The notes under the pieces: model-generated | Database searches by the model: none | The model's input: only the letters and a program-made list of their open reading frames with translations | Told to the model about the DNA's origin: nothing | Source of the DNA: Tricholoma matsutake | Taxonomy: Eukaryota; Basidiomycota; Agaricomycetes; Agaricales; Tricholomataceae | Reading direction: 5' to 3' | Assembly: GCA_026075535.2 (NCBI GenBank) | Contig: AP026542.1 | Coordinates: forward strand, 7,626,001 to 7,690,000 | DNA: 64,000 bases | Translations under genes and position numbers: made by a program | In this document: one piece after another, positions 9,082 to 19,112 of the stretch | Numbering within the stretch: the stretch's first letter is position 1 | How the letters are laid out: every line of letters begins with the position of its first letter

Positions 9082-12000
9082 CTATCCTGGATCCCACGCA
9101 AGCAGAGTGAACGATCCTAAAGCAGGATTATTGTCCATGAATTCGTGGAAGCCTTCGACGGAGTCAGGGCTAGCACGAGTCTCTTTGCAATCCACCGCAG
9201 GGCAGACAGGTAATATGTGATCCCAAGTTTGGATCTCAGGACCAAGGCACCAACATTGGTAATCCCCATCGAGGGAAAGATGGTGATGATACTCCCCTAT
9301 AGGAGCATGGCCAGTGATCATACAAGTTGAACGGGAAGTCATTGTAGTGTTGTTTCCCATTACTTTCAGCCAAGGCCCACCTTTGTGAGTCGAGGGTAAC
9401 ACTGGCTTTCCACCTACACCTTTGAGTTGGTAGAAGTGCCATCCACGATACGCCGGATCTGAGAACTGGGTGTACCAATTCTTACAAACGGCCTTTTCGA
9501 CCTGATTTTTAAGGTAGTCTAGAGACGTCCGCGGGTGTCTGCCCATGGAGATCTTGGTTGATGTAGCAACATCATGAGCCATCTTGTGTACATTCCACTC
9601 AAATTTCGAGGGGACGTACCAGAATGTTACATTTCTCTCCTCATCCCTGGCTAGCCAGGGGCGAAGTGAGCAACAGGCGTCCAGGGCAAAAATCTGCCCA
9701 GAGCGTGGTTTTGGGTCTACGAGGGACTTGATGCCCGTGGTAGAGTCCGAAAAGATCACCAACTTTTTGCATCCCTTGCTGCAAGCAGCAGAGACGCCCA
9801 GTTGGAGAGTGAAGAGTTCGACTTCCGGGGGGGTTCTCCTCCCAGAAGCTGAAACAATGCGATCTACCTGCTCTCCCTGTCCGAAGACAAGAGCACAGGC
9901 GACAGCTTGGTATTTCGCATCTGTGGGCACTGAAGCATCCACTGCTATGACGAGAGTGTCGTCCTCCACCTGGGCCGAGGCCCAGGCCTTGTCGAGGTCA
10001 CTCCTGTAAGAATTCCTCGCTCCATCCTCCTTAGAGGTGAGGCGATGAGAGGAAAAGCGAGTGGGGAATAGATCCTTCACTCTGTTTCCGGGTGTGTTTT
10101 CTTCCCCAAAGGGGTCGAATTCATCGCCTGGCACAAGGGCCAGAGCTGCAGCCGAAGCGACAGATGGACCTTGTAGGGTAAGAGTGTCGAGCACGTCCCC
10201 TCCCCAGAGTCCTAGCTCATGAGGGTGGGTAGTGCCAATGTGATTGGGCCCTAAGATCACTCTTAGGGGGTGTGATGGAGCCAATAGGGGGGTTCTGAAT
10301 ACCCCTCTGTTGACTAGATGACGCAGTAACAGCTGCATAGGCAGCAGTCCTGCGATACTCTCCAAGCCACCAATAGGGGTGGTTCGGAATGCACCAAGGA
10401 TCCAGCAGGCAGCGATGGACTGCACCTGGGCCAATGTTTTGATGACACCCTTGACGCGAGCACCTTTGAAGTGCCAGAGTCTTAGTCCATACGTCATGAT
10501 GGGCACGACGCATGAACGGTAAAGAAGGTGTTTCTGCATGGGAGTTAACCCTCTTACAGAATTGCCGAGCATTCCCATTGCCCTTGCAGTAGTGATGGCT
10601 TTGGTGGAGTAGAATCGCATATGCTCCTTAAAGGAGAGTTTGCGATCAAAGAAAAACCCAAGGTAACTCCAGGTGACTTTGGGTTTGAGAGGGGTATTGC
10701 CCATGTAGGGAGCAAAGCTGAGGTCTATAGGTAGGGGAGTGAATCTCCTTGACCTTGAAAAGTGAAATATCTCCGACTTGTCATGTTCTAAGACAAGTCC
10801 GAGGGAGGTGAACACCTGGAAGATCCATGCATACACTTCTTTGAGAAGGGGGAGATTGTCCTCCAACTGTGAAGAGCGAGCGATGAGTGTGCCATCGTCC
10901 ACATAAGACATGAGATCGACATTCCTGCCGATGTCGCTTCTTCTGAAGGGCTTCATGATGGGCGTTAGGTACAACACCGATAAGACAGGGGACAAAGCAG
11001 AGCCCTGTCCCACCCCCACATCTGCTGCAAAGGAGCCAGATGAGAAGGCGTTCCATTTGTAGGTTGTCTTGCGACTGACCAGGTATGAATGGAAGAAATT
11101 CACTACTTGCGCAGAGAATCCTGACTGAGAGATTATCTCCAGTAAGACCTGATGGTTTAGGGAGGGGAAGAACTGAGCAATGTCAAAAGCGACAATGCTG
11201 GTTTTGAGTCCTTTGGCCCATCCTGCTCTGACAAGATGGGTGAGGTAGATTCCTGCATCCTCAGTGGAACGCTGGGCGATGCCTCCAAACTGGTTCTGCT
11301 CAAAGGCTTCGTGTGCAACTCTGTCGATTTGAAGTCGCCTAGACAACATCTTCTCAACTAATTTGCCCAGAGTGTTCAGTAGCACGATAGGCCTGAATGA
11401 CTTTGGCATAGAATAGTTAGGTTTCCCTGGTTTTGGGATGATTACCGACAGGGATTCCTTGAAGTGAGCCAGCCAATGGCCAGCAGTGATACAAGCCTCA
11501 GCAATGCGGGTGATGAGACCTGCCACCTCTGGGTTGCTACACCAGTGTTTTAGATGCGACCATGTTACCTGATTGGGACCTGGAGCAGATCGGGAAGAAC
11601 ACGTGTTAAGCGCTTCTTTCATTTCCGTGACGGAGAATGGGACCCAGACCCTTTCAGGCACCAGATCGAGTTCATCTAGAATGCTCAGATCGACTACTCG
11701 ATCTGAAGCAGCATTATAGGACCCATCAAGGGCAGCCCAGAGAGAATCCAGATTGTTGCAAGGTTCTCCCTGATAAGAGATTGCCTCGTACGATGGGAGG
11801 TTGCGTTGACGAGTCCAGGACATCAGGTCCCAGGGTCGTCTATTCATCGTAGCCACTTCTTGGATACGGTCATCGAAAAAGTCACGCTTTGCGTGTCGCA
11901 TGACTTTCCTGTAGTGCTTCCAGTCCTCCTCATCTCGGGAGGCTCTGTAAGCATCTAGAGCACCACTGCATTCATCTGTCCACCAACCTTTGGACAACTT

Positions 12001-12951
12001 GCTGAGGCGAGATTCCTTGGCATGGTTTTCTCATGCCTTGTTTAAAATTGTTGATATCGCCGAGACAATGTCATCGATTTCTGCCGAGGTATCTCCGCGC
12101 CACCCTAGCCACGGAGTTAAAGTGGAGGAGACAGCATCACGATATGATGCTTCCTCCTCGGATCCTTTTTTGATCCACCACTTGGTAACCGGGACCAGAG
12201 ATCCCGGGCCAGGTAGTGTCAGTGTCAGAGGGGTGTGGTCAGACGTTCCCCTGGCTTCAGGTACAATTTTGCAGTACAGTACGAATCTGAGTTCTGTAGG
12301 TACAAACATCAGGTCGATCACCGTGGGGTGAAAGCCCTGTTGAGGGGGGAAGTGCATAGGGCCCTCCACTACTGGAAGGGCTCTAGTCAGGCCTAGTGCC
12401 ATCGCCGTTTCCACTAAGTGGTCAGCATGGATCAAGTGTTCAGGCCCCTGGGGGTCCCAGGAGGCGTGTCTCATGTTGAAGTCGCCACACATGAAATGTA
12501 AGTGTGGGATCGTCATGACACTTTCATAAAGAAGTGTGATGGCCGAATGTTGGCTATCCGAGTAGATGTTAGCGAGTAGCATGACATCTTCTCCTATTCC
12601 CAGTGAGAACAAGAGAATGTCACAATCATCGATCAGATCTCATCTGAGACCCGGTCTTAGATTAGCGATGCTGTTCGCAAAGTAAACAGCAATGCGTGGA
12701 GGGGAGTCAATTCCCGATGGGCACACTAAGGTTCCCCAATTGGGGCTCATGGGTGCACCGATTACTTCCTCCCCTTTCCTGTTGTGGGCAGAAGGGGCAT
12801 GTCTTATGAGCCTCCAGGGAGGCTCTTGGATGAAAAGCAGATCATAGTCATCTACAAAGTCTGCCAGTAAAGAGTCCATGTAACCCCAATTTCGATTTAC
12901 ATTTTGACTAAATACGCGTAACTGTGGGGTCGATCTAAGTCTCTCCCTCAT
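9082..12951 (-). pseudogene. LINE-A ORF2: endonuclease-RT-RNase H
   Basis: Polyprotein that nicks DNA and copies the LINE RNA into the nick. The frame is 1290 codons with TGA at 12640-12642 and 12031-12033 (LINE-B or LINE-C have CGA and TGG there). Order: APE-type endonuclease ('SQNVNRNWG', 'FIQEPPW', 'CGDFNMRHASWDP', 'GTSDHTPL'); RT ('VIIPKPGKPNYS', 'VAFDIAQFFPSLNH', 'GVGQGSALSPVL', 'LMSYVDDGTLIARS' with YVDD); RNase H ('IAVDASVPTDA', 'EVELFTLQLG', 'LVIFSDSTTGI', giving D-E-D); and a C-terminal Cys/His motif ('CWCLGPEIQTWDHILPVC'). This order is typical of the fungal Tad1 clade. The ATG directly follows the ORF1 stop (TAAATG). Confidence 0.9.
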
Positions 12952-14882
12952 TTACGTTTGGCCACCGTGTCCTGCGGGATGGTAAGCATGAGGAGAATGA
13001 GAGTTTCGTCTCACACTCACCTCGTCATAGCGAGCTTTGATCCAGTCACGATCAAAGTGATGTCGCCAGAAATTGCATCGACGATTGTCGGATGCGTGGT
13101 TCTTCTGGCAGTTTATACACCTAGCCGGGTGAGGACAGGCTGCCCCCTCTGGGGTAGCTGGGACAGGAGGGTTCGCCTTAGCATTGCCCTTACAACACCC
13201 GGCCAGGGCACGATGGTGCTCCTTGCAGTGTGGGCCTGCACAGACTGGACATTTGGTCTGTGGAGCTCTGCATGCTGGGGTGGGGTGACCCCATTTCCAG
13301 CATCGTTGGCAGAGTGGGAGCCCGGGATTGGCCCTGGCCACCCTAACATATGCAATGTATCGTCCAAACTGGACGCCACGACCGATAAGAGCCTTGGCTC
13401 ATGCACCGCTGACTGAGTCAGCGATGTTGAGATAGACAGTGCACGTATCCGACATTTTAGAGTTGCATACTACCCATGGGGGGACTTGTAATACTGTAAG
13501 GTCCAAGATACCGGACTTACCCAGGTGTGCGATAACAACATCAGGCATGATAGCCTTATCGTTGGCAATAAATGGTACATCGACCAATTTAAGGTACAAT
13601 GTAGATGTAGGTAATGCTGCATCTACTTGCAACGCGAACGGGAAGGCCTTGTGGGCGGCTTCCTTGAAGCAGCAAAGGTCCTCATCGGAGGCCACGATGT
13701 CTGTAGCTACTGATATGTTACCAGCCTGCATTGATGCAGACTTGGCCACTAGTTTGGAGTGGTGCAGTCTGAGTGTAGCCCTGACATGGTCAAGGAAGTC
13801 TGCGGGGTTCATCTCCTCTCCTAGAGGGGGACGAATGTGTACCAGGACCTGTCATCTCGACAGTCCATGGACAGTAGGCGAGGGCTTGGCAGCCTTCGGT
13901 TTGGATGGGCCAACGTGCTGCTGTATGTCAGCCAGCTTATCGGTAGGAAGCTCAGGGAAGGCCTTGGCTAAATGCACAAGGCCATCCATGGATGTGTTAG
14001 GTGTTCGCCCCCCAGGGAAGCGAGCAACCTGAGCAAAGGTCCCCTTGCCTGAAGGCCTGGTCAACCAGTTCACAGGGGGAGGAGGTCCTCTGCCCCATGA
14101 TGATGATGTGCCCCCTGCAGGGGGTTTTGGAAGAGGTCAAGCCCCTTTCGGGCCCCAAGTCCTCACAGATTTGTGAGGGGGGGGGCGTTGCCCATCCCAT
14201 CCCTCCAGATAGTCCGTCCTTGGGACGTCGTTGGGATCGTTGGTGACAGTTCCCAACCTAGGTCGTTTACTCCCTCCAGCCATCCTATCCAGTGCTCTTC
14301 GGAGCATAGCGCTCCCCGAATCGCGATCTAGGCCAGCCTCGGCAGCTGCTACCAGCACCGAGCCCAGCCATTCCGCAATGATCTGCCGATCTTCAGCAGT
14401 TGGTCGTCTGGAGCCCGTTCTGTTCAGAACAGTGCAGATTCCATCAGCGTATTCCCCCAGGTCTCTCACGAAGGTCTGAGGCCCAGCCCAGTCATTGCTT
14501 GCCATCTCCATATCCTGAATGACAGGGGGGGGGGGGGGTAGGTAGCAGCCACTTCATCAGCCCACTGTGAAGCAGGTGTGGAAGGGGAGGAAGGAGGTGC
14601 AGGAGACGCAGTGGCATCCCTGGAAGATAATGCAGGCATGCTGAATCACTGTGCTCGCGGAGTGACAATGCCTGCCCCATAGGGGGAGGGGGTTGGAGAG
14701 CCTCTTTGGGTCCAATGGGGACCCACAGAGGGAGTAATCTATGTGTTTCTGCAACTCCCAGAGAGTTGCAGAGAGTCAATTGGATCGTCGCCAGGAGTTC
14801 TAGGCATACCCGATCTGGAAGGTCTCCCCTCGTCCATCGCTTCACCCGATCTCCCCCCTCTTCTAGAGAATGATTCTGACAT
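12952..14882 (-). pseudogene. LINE-A ORF1, gag-like, frameshifted
   Basis: RNA-binding protein of the LINE. ATG at 14882 ('MSESFSRRGGRSGEAMDEGR'). The reading moves between frames (14511-14137, 14073-13852, 13812-13399, 13341-12952) and meets a TGA at 13399-13401 after 'DSVSGA'. The C-terminus has tandem zinc knuckles: 'CQRCWKWGHPTPAC', then 'CPVCAGPHCKEHH', then further Cys/His pairs. It ends with TAA at 12952-12954, directly before the ORF2 ATG. The 5' UTR is 14883-15006. Confidence 0.85.
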
Positions 14883-15010
14883 GCGTTGGTAAGACGCTGG
14901 TTATACTGGATCACTGAGATCAAGGACGGATTGAGCTGCAAAGTGTGAAAATGGTGTCGATGAAATTTTTTGTGGCTGTGCATGTCGCGGTAAGAAGACA
15001 AGAAGCAATG

Positions 15011-15209
15011 CCGGATTATTGCCTTTCCTGGCTGAGAGGCCAACGTCTGTGGCACTGCCCACCTAAAGTGGCTAAAACGAGGACCTGGGTAGGAGATGGG
15101 CAAGGGGAACGCATAGTTATAGTAGTACCCAAGTTTGTATCCTGCTCCGCGGACTGCAATCGAGCCCCACGTTATAAATTGTTGACCCAAAAAAAAAAAA
15201 AAAAAAAAA
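15011..15209 (+). mobile_element. NE-1, right part with poly(A)
   Basis: NE-1 resumes at the second TSD copy and continues through 'CTTTCCTGGCTGAGAGGCC' to 'ATAAATTGTTGACCC' and about 21 A (15189-15209). The last 60 or so bases resemble the LINE 3' end (compare 61972-62058). It is followed directly by the DUF6570 gene. Confidence 0.85.
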
Positions 15210-15978
15210 TGACCACTGGGGTTCCGTTCTCTGGATATTTATCCAAGTTGTCTTCAAAAAGTTCAATGTCATGGTAATCCATATGATTCAACTTCAACCA
15301 TTGAAGTGCTTTTCCAACTTGTTTACATCAAACAAGCAAAGGTGTTCATTGAATATCTTTTTCCGTTGGTTGACATGGTCCTGTAAATATGCATGCCAAA
15401 ACCTGATCAAGTTCTTCAAGTGGAGGTGGAAGTACATTATACAGCTTGGGAATGGGATTTTGAAAGCTTATTGCATTTGCTCTCATCTTATATCATCCTG
15501 AAGCAATTCCAACAATGCATCTATTATGGCATACTCGCGATATAAGTATTTTTTCCACAAATGTCAAACCAGTAAGTTCGGAAGGCACTTTGCCTATCCA
15601 AAAGCCATTAGCCAATGCCATAGAAGGGCAATTTCCCCTTTCCAAATATTTATGACATGTAGTACACATACCAGTACAATCATAATCAATTATAGGGCCC
15701 TCAATCTCTTGTTGCTCTTGTGACTCACATGTTCGCTCAATTGAAGTTACTCCACTTTGTTTGAGAGGATCAAGACTGCAGTTGACATCTTTTAATGGTA
15801 TGCTTTCTTTTTTCAAGGTCAATCGACCACAGACTGCACATCCCATCTCTTCAAACTGAGAAGGATGTGTATCACTACAAAACCCGCTTATGATCTTGTG
15901 AAGAAGCTTGTCTGTTGGTGGAGACAGCGGAAAACTACATGCTTTCTGGTTTTTGTAATTATTCTTATTCTGCACCAT
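15210..15978 (-). pseudogene. DUF6570-domain protein (Helitron-associated type)
   Basis: Reads 'MGCAVCGRL' and 'CTTCHKYLERGNCPSMALAN', then 'WIGKVPSELTGLTFVEKILI' and 'RVCHNRCIVGIASG', the pattern of the DUF6570 domain that precedes Pif1-like helicases in Agaricomycete Helitrons. The same frame continues past TGA at 15493-15495 into 'YKMRANAISFQNPIPKLYNV', 'LPPPLEELDQVLACIFTGP' and 'KALQWLKLNHMDYHDIELF', with further TGAs at 15346-15348 and 15328-15330 where family members usually have arginine. The gene is cut by NE-1 at 15209, and no helicase domain remains. Family assignment is from memory of the domain. Confidence 0.7.
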
Positions 15979-16689
15979 TTTTGCTTGTTTAAAGGTTGTT
16001 GTAGACTTTTTACAATGATAAAGGTTTGTTCAATATTTTCTAAATTTCACCCTGGTAAGGCCTTCCTTCCAAGATTTATACAGTTTGTTAACCAGTTTAA
16101 AGACAAAGACATTGTCGTAACAATATTTCGAACATAAATGTCCAGTGAGACTATGCAGTATAGCCCCTAACAGTGCTTTGTTTGCCACAAATATACCGTG
16201 GCTCTTTGCTACAGACTTTCTTGGCCAAGTGTAAAGTGATTTATAATTGCACCAAGTGGCATATGGCATACCACCATATCACAGTTCTGATCAGCCGCAT
16301 CTATCGCGTTTGAGTAGAGCATGTGAGAAGCAAATTGATACTGGGTACTGTCAGCAATATTTGAATCATGACTGTTTGGTAGAAGATATGATGCTAGCAT
16401 TCCATATGTAATATGTGATTTTCCTCCACCTATCAGCATTGCATTTGTGGTGGCTGGTGTATCATTTGAAAATATGACTTCATTTTCTATGTTGTACCAC
16501 TTTGTTATATTGGATGGTGAGAAGTGCATCTATAAGATGATTTTGTAGATGCCAGATAAAAGCCCATGCAACACAATATAATGTACTGGATACATTTGTT
16601 TCAAGAATGTCCATGATGCCCAATGTGAAGGTTTGCGTGTTGAATTGCAAACAATATTAATGTAATCATGCTTAAGCATATAGTTTTCC
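15979..16689 (-). pseudogene. upstream part of DUF6570 locus (gene Y continued)
   Basis: Minus-strand open stretches precede the DUF6570 part: 16733-16530 ('MENYMLKHDYINIVCNSTRK') and 16529-16209 ('DAADQNCDMVVCHMPLGAII', 'NHFTLGQESL'). They are AT-rich like the DUF6570 part and unlike the GC-rich repeats. They are separated by stops and possible introns. I do not recognise the family. Its 5' continuation lies beyond NE-2 at 18960-19112, as the shared target site shows. Confidence 0.45.
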
Positions 16690-16702
16690 ATTGCGCACAT
16701 AG
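16690..16702 (+). repeat. NE-2 target-site duplication, left
   Basis: ATTGCGCACATAG is repeated at 18947-18959 just after the NE-2 poly(A). Seven extra bases (16703-16709) lie between it and the NE 5' end. Confidence 0.85.
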
Positions 16703-16709
16703 CCAACGA

Positions 16710-18947
16710 CGCTCCTTGACTTGTTACAACCACAATAAACAGTGGTAAACACCTCTGCTCAACGTTGCTCGCGACGTCGACACTTCAATTTTTGTCCGAT
16801 TTTCGATCGGATTTCACCATCACGAACGCTCTCGGCGTCTCCAGGCTTGCCCTGATTTGCTAAGAGATCCATCCATCCGATCTCCGTGGATGCCTCGGGC
16901 ACTGTTTCTGACAGTGTCTGCTATTCGTCTCGCTCTCCTGGGCTTCGAGGATCCTAGTTAGGTGAGTGTTGGCAATGAAAGAGTAGTCTGGGCCTCTATG
17001 GGGGCTTAGAGTGGGTGTGGGATGCCTACTTCAACGCTCACCCAAGTCGTCGCATTTGTTTAGCTGGGGGAGGTCTGGCTCAGGAGGAGGGACATATTCA
17101 CTGGATTGTGGGTCGTCTGGGAGGCTTCCTACCTCCATGCTGCATGAGTTTCTACATCTAGAGACCTGCTACACTGACTACCCATTGGAATACACCATCG
17201 TTAAAAGGGGCCGGGCGATGGTGCCCCCTGGTGGCTAGGTCGACGCTCTGGTGGCCGCTACTCACCACCGACTCTTTACCTCCGGCACTCACACCCTTGA
17301 GGTGTTTGGAACCGGGTTCAATCGTCCCTCCCAATCGGCAGCAGGATTTGCGGCCTGCCTGCCCCCTCAGAGCGTCTGGAGGCTGTGTCAGGTGGACCCA
17401 GAATTGAGATAAGGGACCGTCTGTTATCATTATCACGCTACGTATCTTGACTTCTACCGTCATCTACTTGTGCTAAATCATCCTCAATGCCCTCTACACA
17501 CCGTGGAGCGCGAACTCGACACCAGGCGGCGCATGGCGACCCCCTCTTATACACAAACACCGACTTCGCAGACTTCGACGACAACTACCTCCCAGAGTTC
17601 AGGCACATCTCCTTGAGCGGATGGGACTCTGATGTGGCTAACCAGTTCCACAATCTTTGGGCGGAGGATGACTCCTCCGACCTGCCAGACGACGATGATG
17701 GCTCTGCCACCGGCGGGGATGTCGAATTCATTCCGGGTCTCACCGAGCTAGCCTCGCAGGAGACGATAAACTGCTTCTTGGCATCACAAGTGATAGCCGA
17801 TGAGGTGCATGATCTGGCTCTCGAGCTTGGGCTCGAGGCCAACAACAATCAAGAGCTCGGCATCGCCAAGCTCCTCTATCCAGAGGGGCAGCAGGAGCAA
17901 TCTGCGCTGCCCCTCCCCACATCACCGGGTTCATCCGCCATCCCAGAGTTGGTGGAGGATGAGCCTCCGTTGTTGAGAGATGAGAGGGTGGAAATAACAT
18001 CCGCCTCTCATGGCTTTCTATACTTACTGGAGGCTATGATGATTTTCGTCGGTACCGTCCACGTATCCGCCGTTCTGCTCATAGAGAGGAATGCATGGCG
18101 CCAGATGGCATGGGAACTATTCACAACCACCTGGCGATTGTCCGAGCCAATGTCGGCAGAACTAGCAGCTGCCGGATTGCCTCTCGATCTCACGTCACCA
18201 GCAGCCTTCAGGGCTTCCTACGCGGCTAGGCAGGCAGCTCATGCAGAGCTCCATCATGAGGAACCCTCGTCCTCATCATGACGCCGTCATCCTCGAGGTC
18301 CTCGGAGACAGCCGCGCCGCAACCAATAGGGGAACACCCCTCCACAACCACGCCCACCAAATAATTGGTGGCCGATATCGGGATAGTGACATTTTGTCGC
18401 TTCCCTCCACCTTCCCCCCGCTGCGGGGGGGACGTTGTCATCGAGTGCATGCACATGTCGGCATATGCTCAAAGGGGGGCCTCAGCCCCCTGCCTACGGT
18501 AGTTCCGGTGAATAACCAGCTACCACATCTCTGTCACTCGTGCGCAAACACAGTGATGGTCCACCCCATTCGTCTGGGGTGGTCAATCCTCGCTGGCTGG
18601 AAGTAGGCTATCAGTTATTCCTCCCGCAAGGGGGGATTTACGGTGAATTGACACCACTGCGCCTGATCTGACTTCGGTTGGATATGTGGCCGGGGGACCG
18701 GTTGGTACCAGTGGGCGACCTAATGGCTAGCTTTGGGAGGGGGAGGCTCCCCCTCCGGATTATTGCCTTTCCTGGCTGAGAGGCCAACGTCTGTGGCACT
18801 GCCCGCCTAAAGTGGCTAAAACAAGGACCTGGGTGGGAGATGGGCGAGGGGAACGCGTAGATATAGTAGTACCCTAGTTTGTACCCCGCTCTGCAGACTG
18901 CGATCGAGCCCCACGTTATAAATTGTTGACCCAAAAAAAAAAAAAAA
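16710..18947 (+). mobile_element. NE-2, full-length with ORF and TSD
   Basis: A complete NE of the long subfamily, about 2.24 kb, from CGCTCCTTGACTTGTTAC to a poly(A) of about 15 (18933-18947), with a 13-bp TSD. It carries an intact 264-residue ORF (17487-18281) and the three GC-rich hairpins of the NE 3' region. It is inserted in the gene Y/DUF6570 locus, and the mirror copy is NE-2'. Confidence 0.9.
17487..18281 (+). CDS. NE-encoded acidic protein, unknown function
   Basis: 264 residues from the ATG in 'CCTCAATGCCC', a context shared by sister copies. The N-terminal half is acidic ('DFADFDDNYLPEF', 'LWAEDDSSDLPDDDDGSA', 'DVEFIPGLTELASQETIN'). The middle has 'LALELGLEANNNQELGIA' and 'IPELVEDEPPLLRDERVEI'. 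The C-terminal half has 'WRQMAWELFTTTWRLSEPMS' and 'LTSPAAFRASYAARQAA'. No zinc finger, catalytic motif, signal peptide or membrane segment is visible. A second, diverged NE subfamily (47672, 58562, 19113) encodes a clearly related protein, which argues that it is or was functional. It could be an RNA-binding or chaperone protein of the element; that is a guess. Confidence 0.75.
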   Translation: MPSTHRGARTRHQAAHGDPLLYTNTDFADFDDNYLPEFRHISLSGWDSDVANQFHNLWAEDDSSDLPDDDDGSATGGDVEFIPGLTELASQETINCFLASQVIADEVHDLALELGLEANNNQELGIAKLLYPEGQQEQSALPLPTSPGSSAIPELVEDEPPLLRDERVEITSASHGFLYLLEAMMIFVGTVHVSAVLLIERNAWRQMAWELFTTTWRLSEPMSAELAAAGLPLDLTSPAAFRASYAARQAAHAELHHEEPSSSS

Positions 18948-18959
18948 TTGCGCACATAG
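18947..18959 (+). repeat. NE-2 target-site duplication, right
   Basis: ATTGCGCACATAG, identical to 16690-16702. Confidence 0.85.
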
Positions 18960-19112
18960 CAACTATCTGGCAAATATGTGTTGGATTCATATGCATTGAG
19001 ACTAAATGAAGCATTGACATCCAACTGGGGCAATATAAACTGAGTTGAATATAAATATTCCCAAAAAATCAGTCGCCATACAAGCAACTTCAGACTCAAG
19101 ACTCGCGAACGT
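18960..19112 (-). pseudogene. gene Y fragment between NE-2 and NE-3
   Basis: Minus-strand host coding stretch 'LIFWEYLYSTQFILPQLDV' and 'NASFSLNAYESNTYLPDSCY'. If NE-3 is removed, the frame continues from the exon at 20554-20883 ('SLKNIRSQV' then 'LSLKLLVWRL'). This is unrecognised host sequence, the same locus as 15979-16689. Confidence 0.5.
19100..19112 (+). repeat. NE-3 target-site duplication, left
   Basis: GACTCGCGAACGT matches GACTTGTGAACGT at 20554-20566. The two differences are both C to T in CpG. Confidence 0.75.

Larger units (their letters stand above)
7916..15006 (-). mobile_element. LINE-A, full-length Tad1-like LINE
   Basis: A non-LTR retrotransposon on the minus strand. The 3' end is the T tract at 7916-7933 followed by the complement of 'ATTTTTGACCC'. 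The 5' end is GCTTCTTGTCTTCTTAC at 15006. A 13-bp TSD flanks it, with four extra bases (15007-15010) between the 5' end and the TSD. It is inserted into NE-1 and is itself interrupted in the 3' UTR by a 622-bp TIR element. Without that element it is about 6.47 kb, the same as LINE-C. ORF1 has frameshifts and ORF2 has two TGA stops. Confidence 0.9.

Noticed and set aside
16710..17400. Pol III A and B boxes in the NE 5' region (a GGTTCAATC near 17308 resembles a B box)
   Set aside because: The B-box match is imperfect, the A-box candidate is weak, and the spacing from the 5' end (about 600 bases) does not fit a tRNA-derived SINE.
19045..19112. ATG at 19045 as start of a 345-residue gene
   Set aside because: The first 20 or so codons lie in host DNA on the opposite strand of gene Y; the NE part starts at 19113, so the fusion is accidental.
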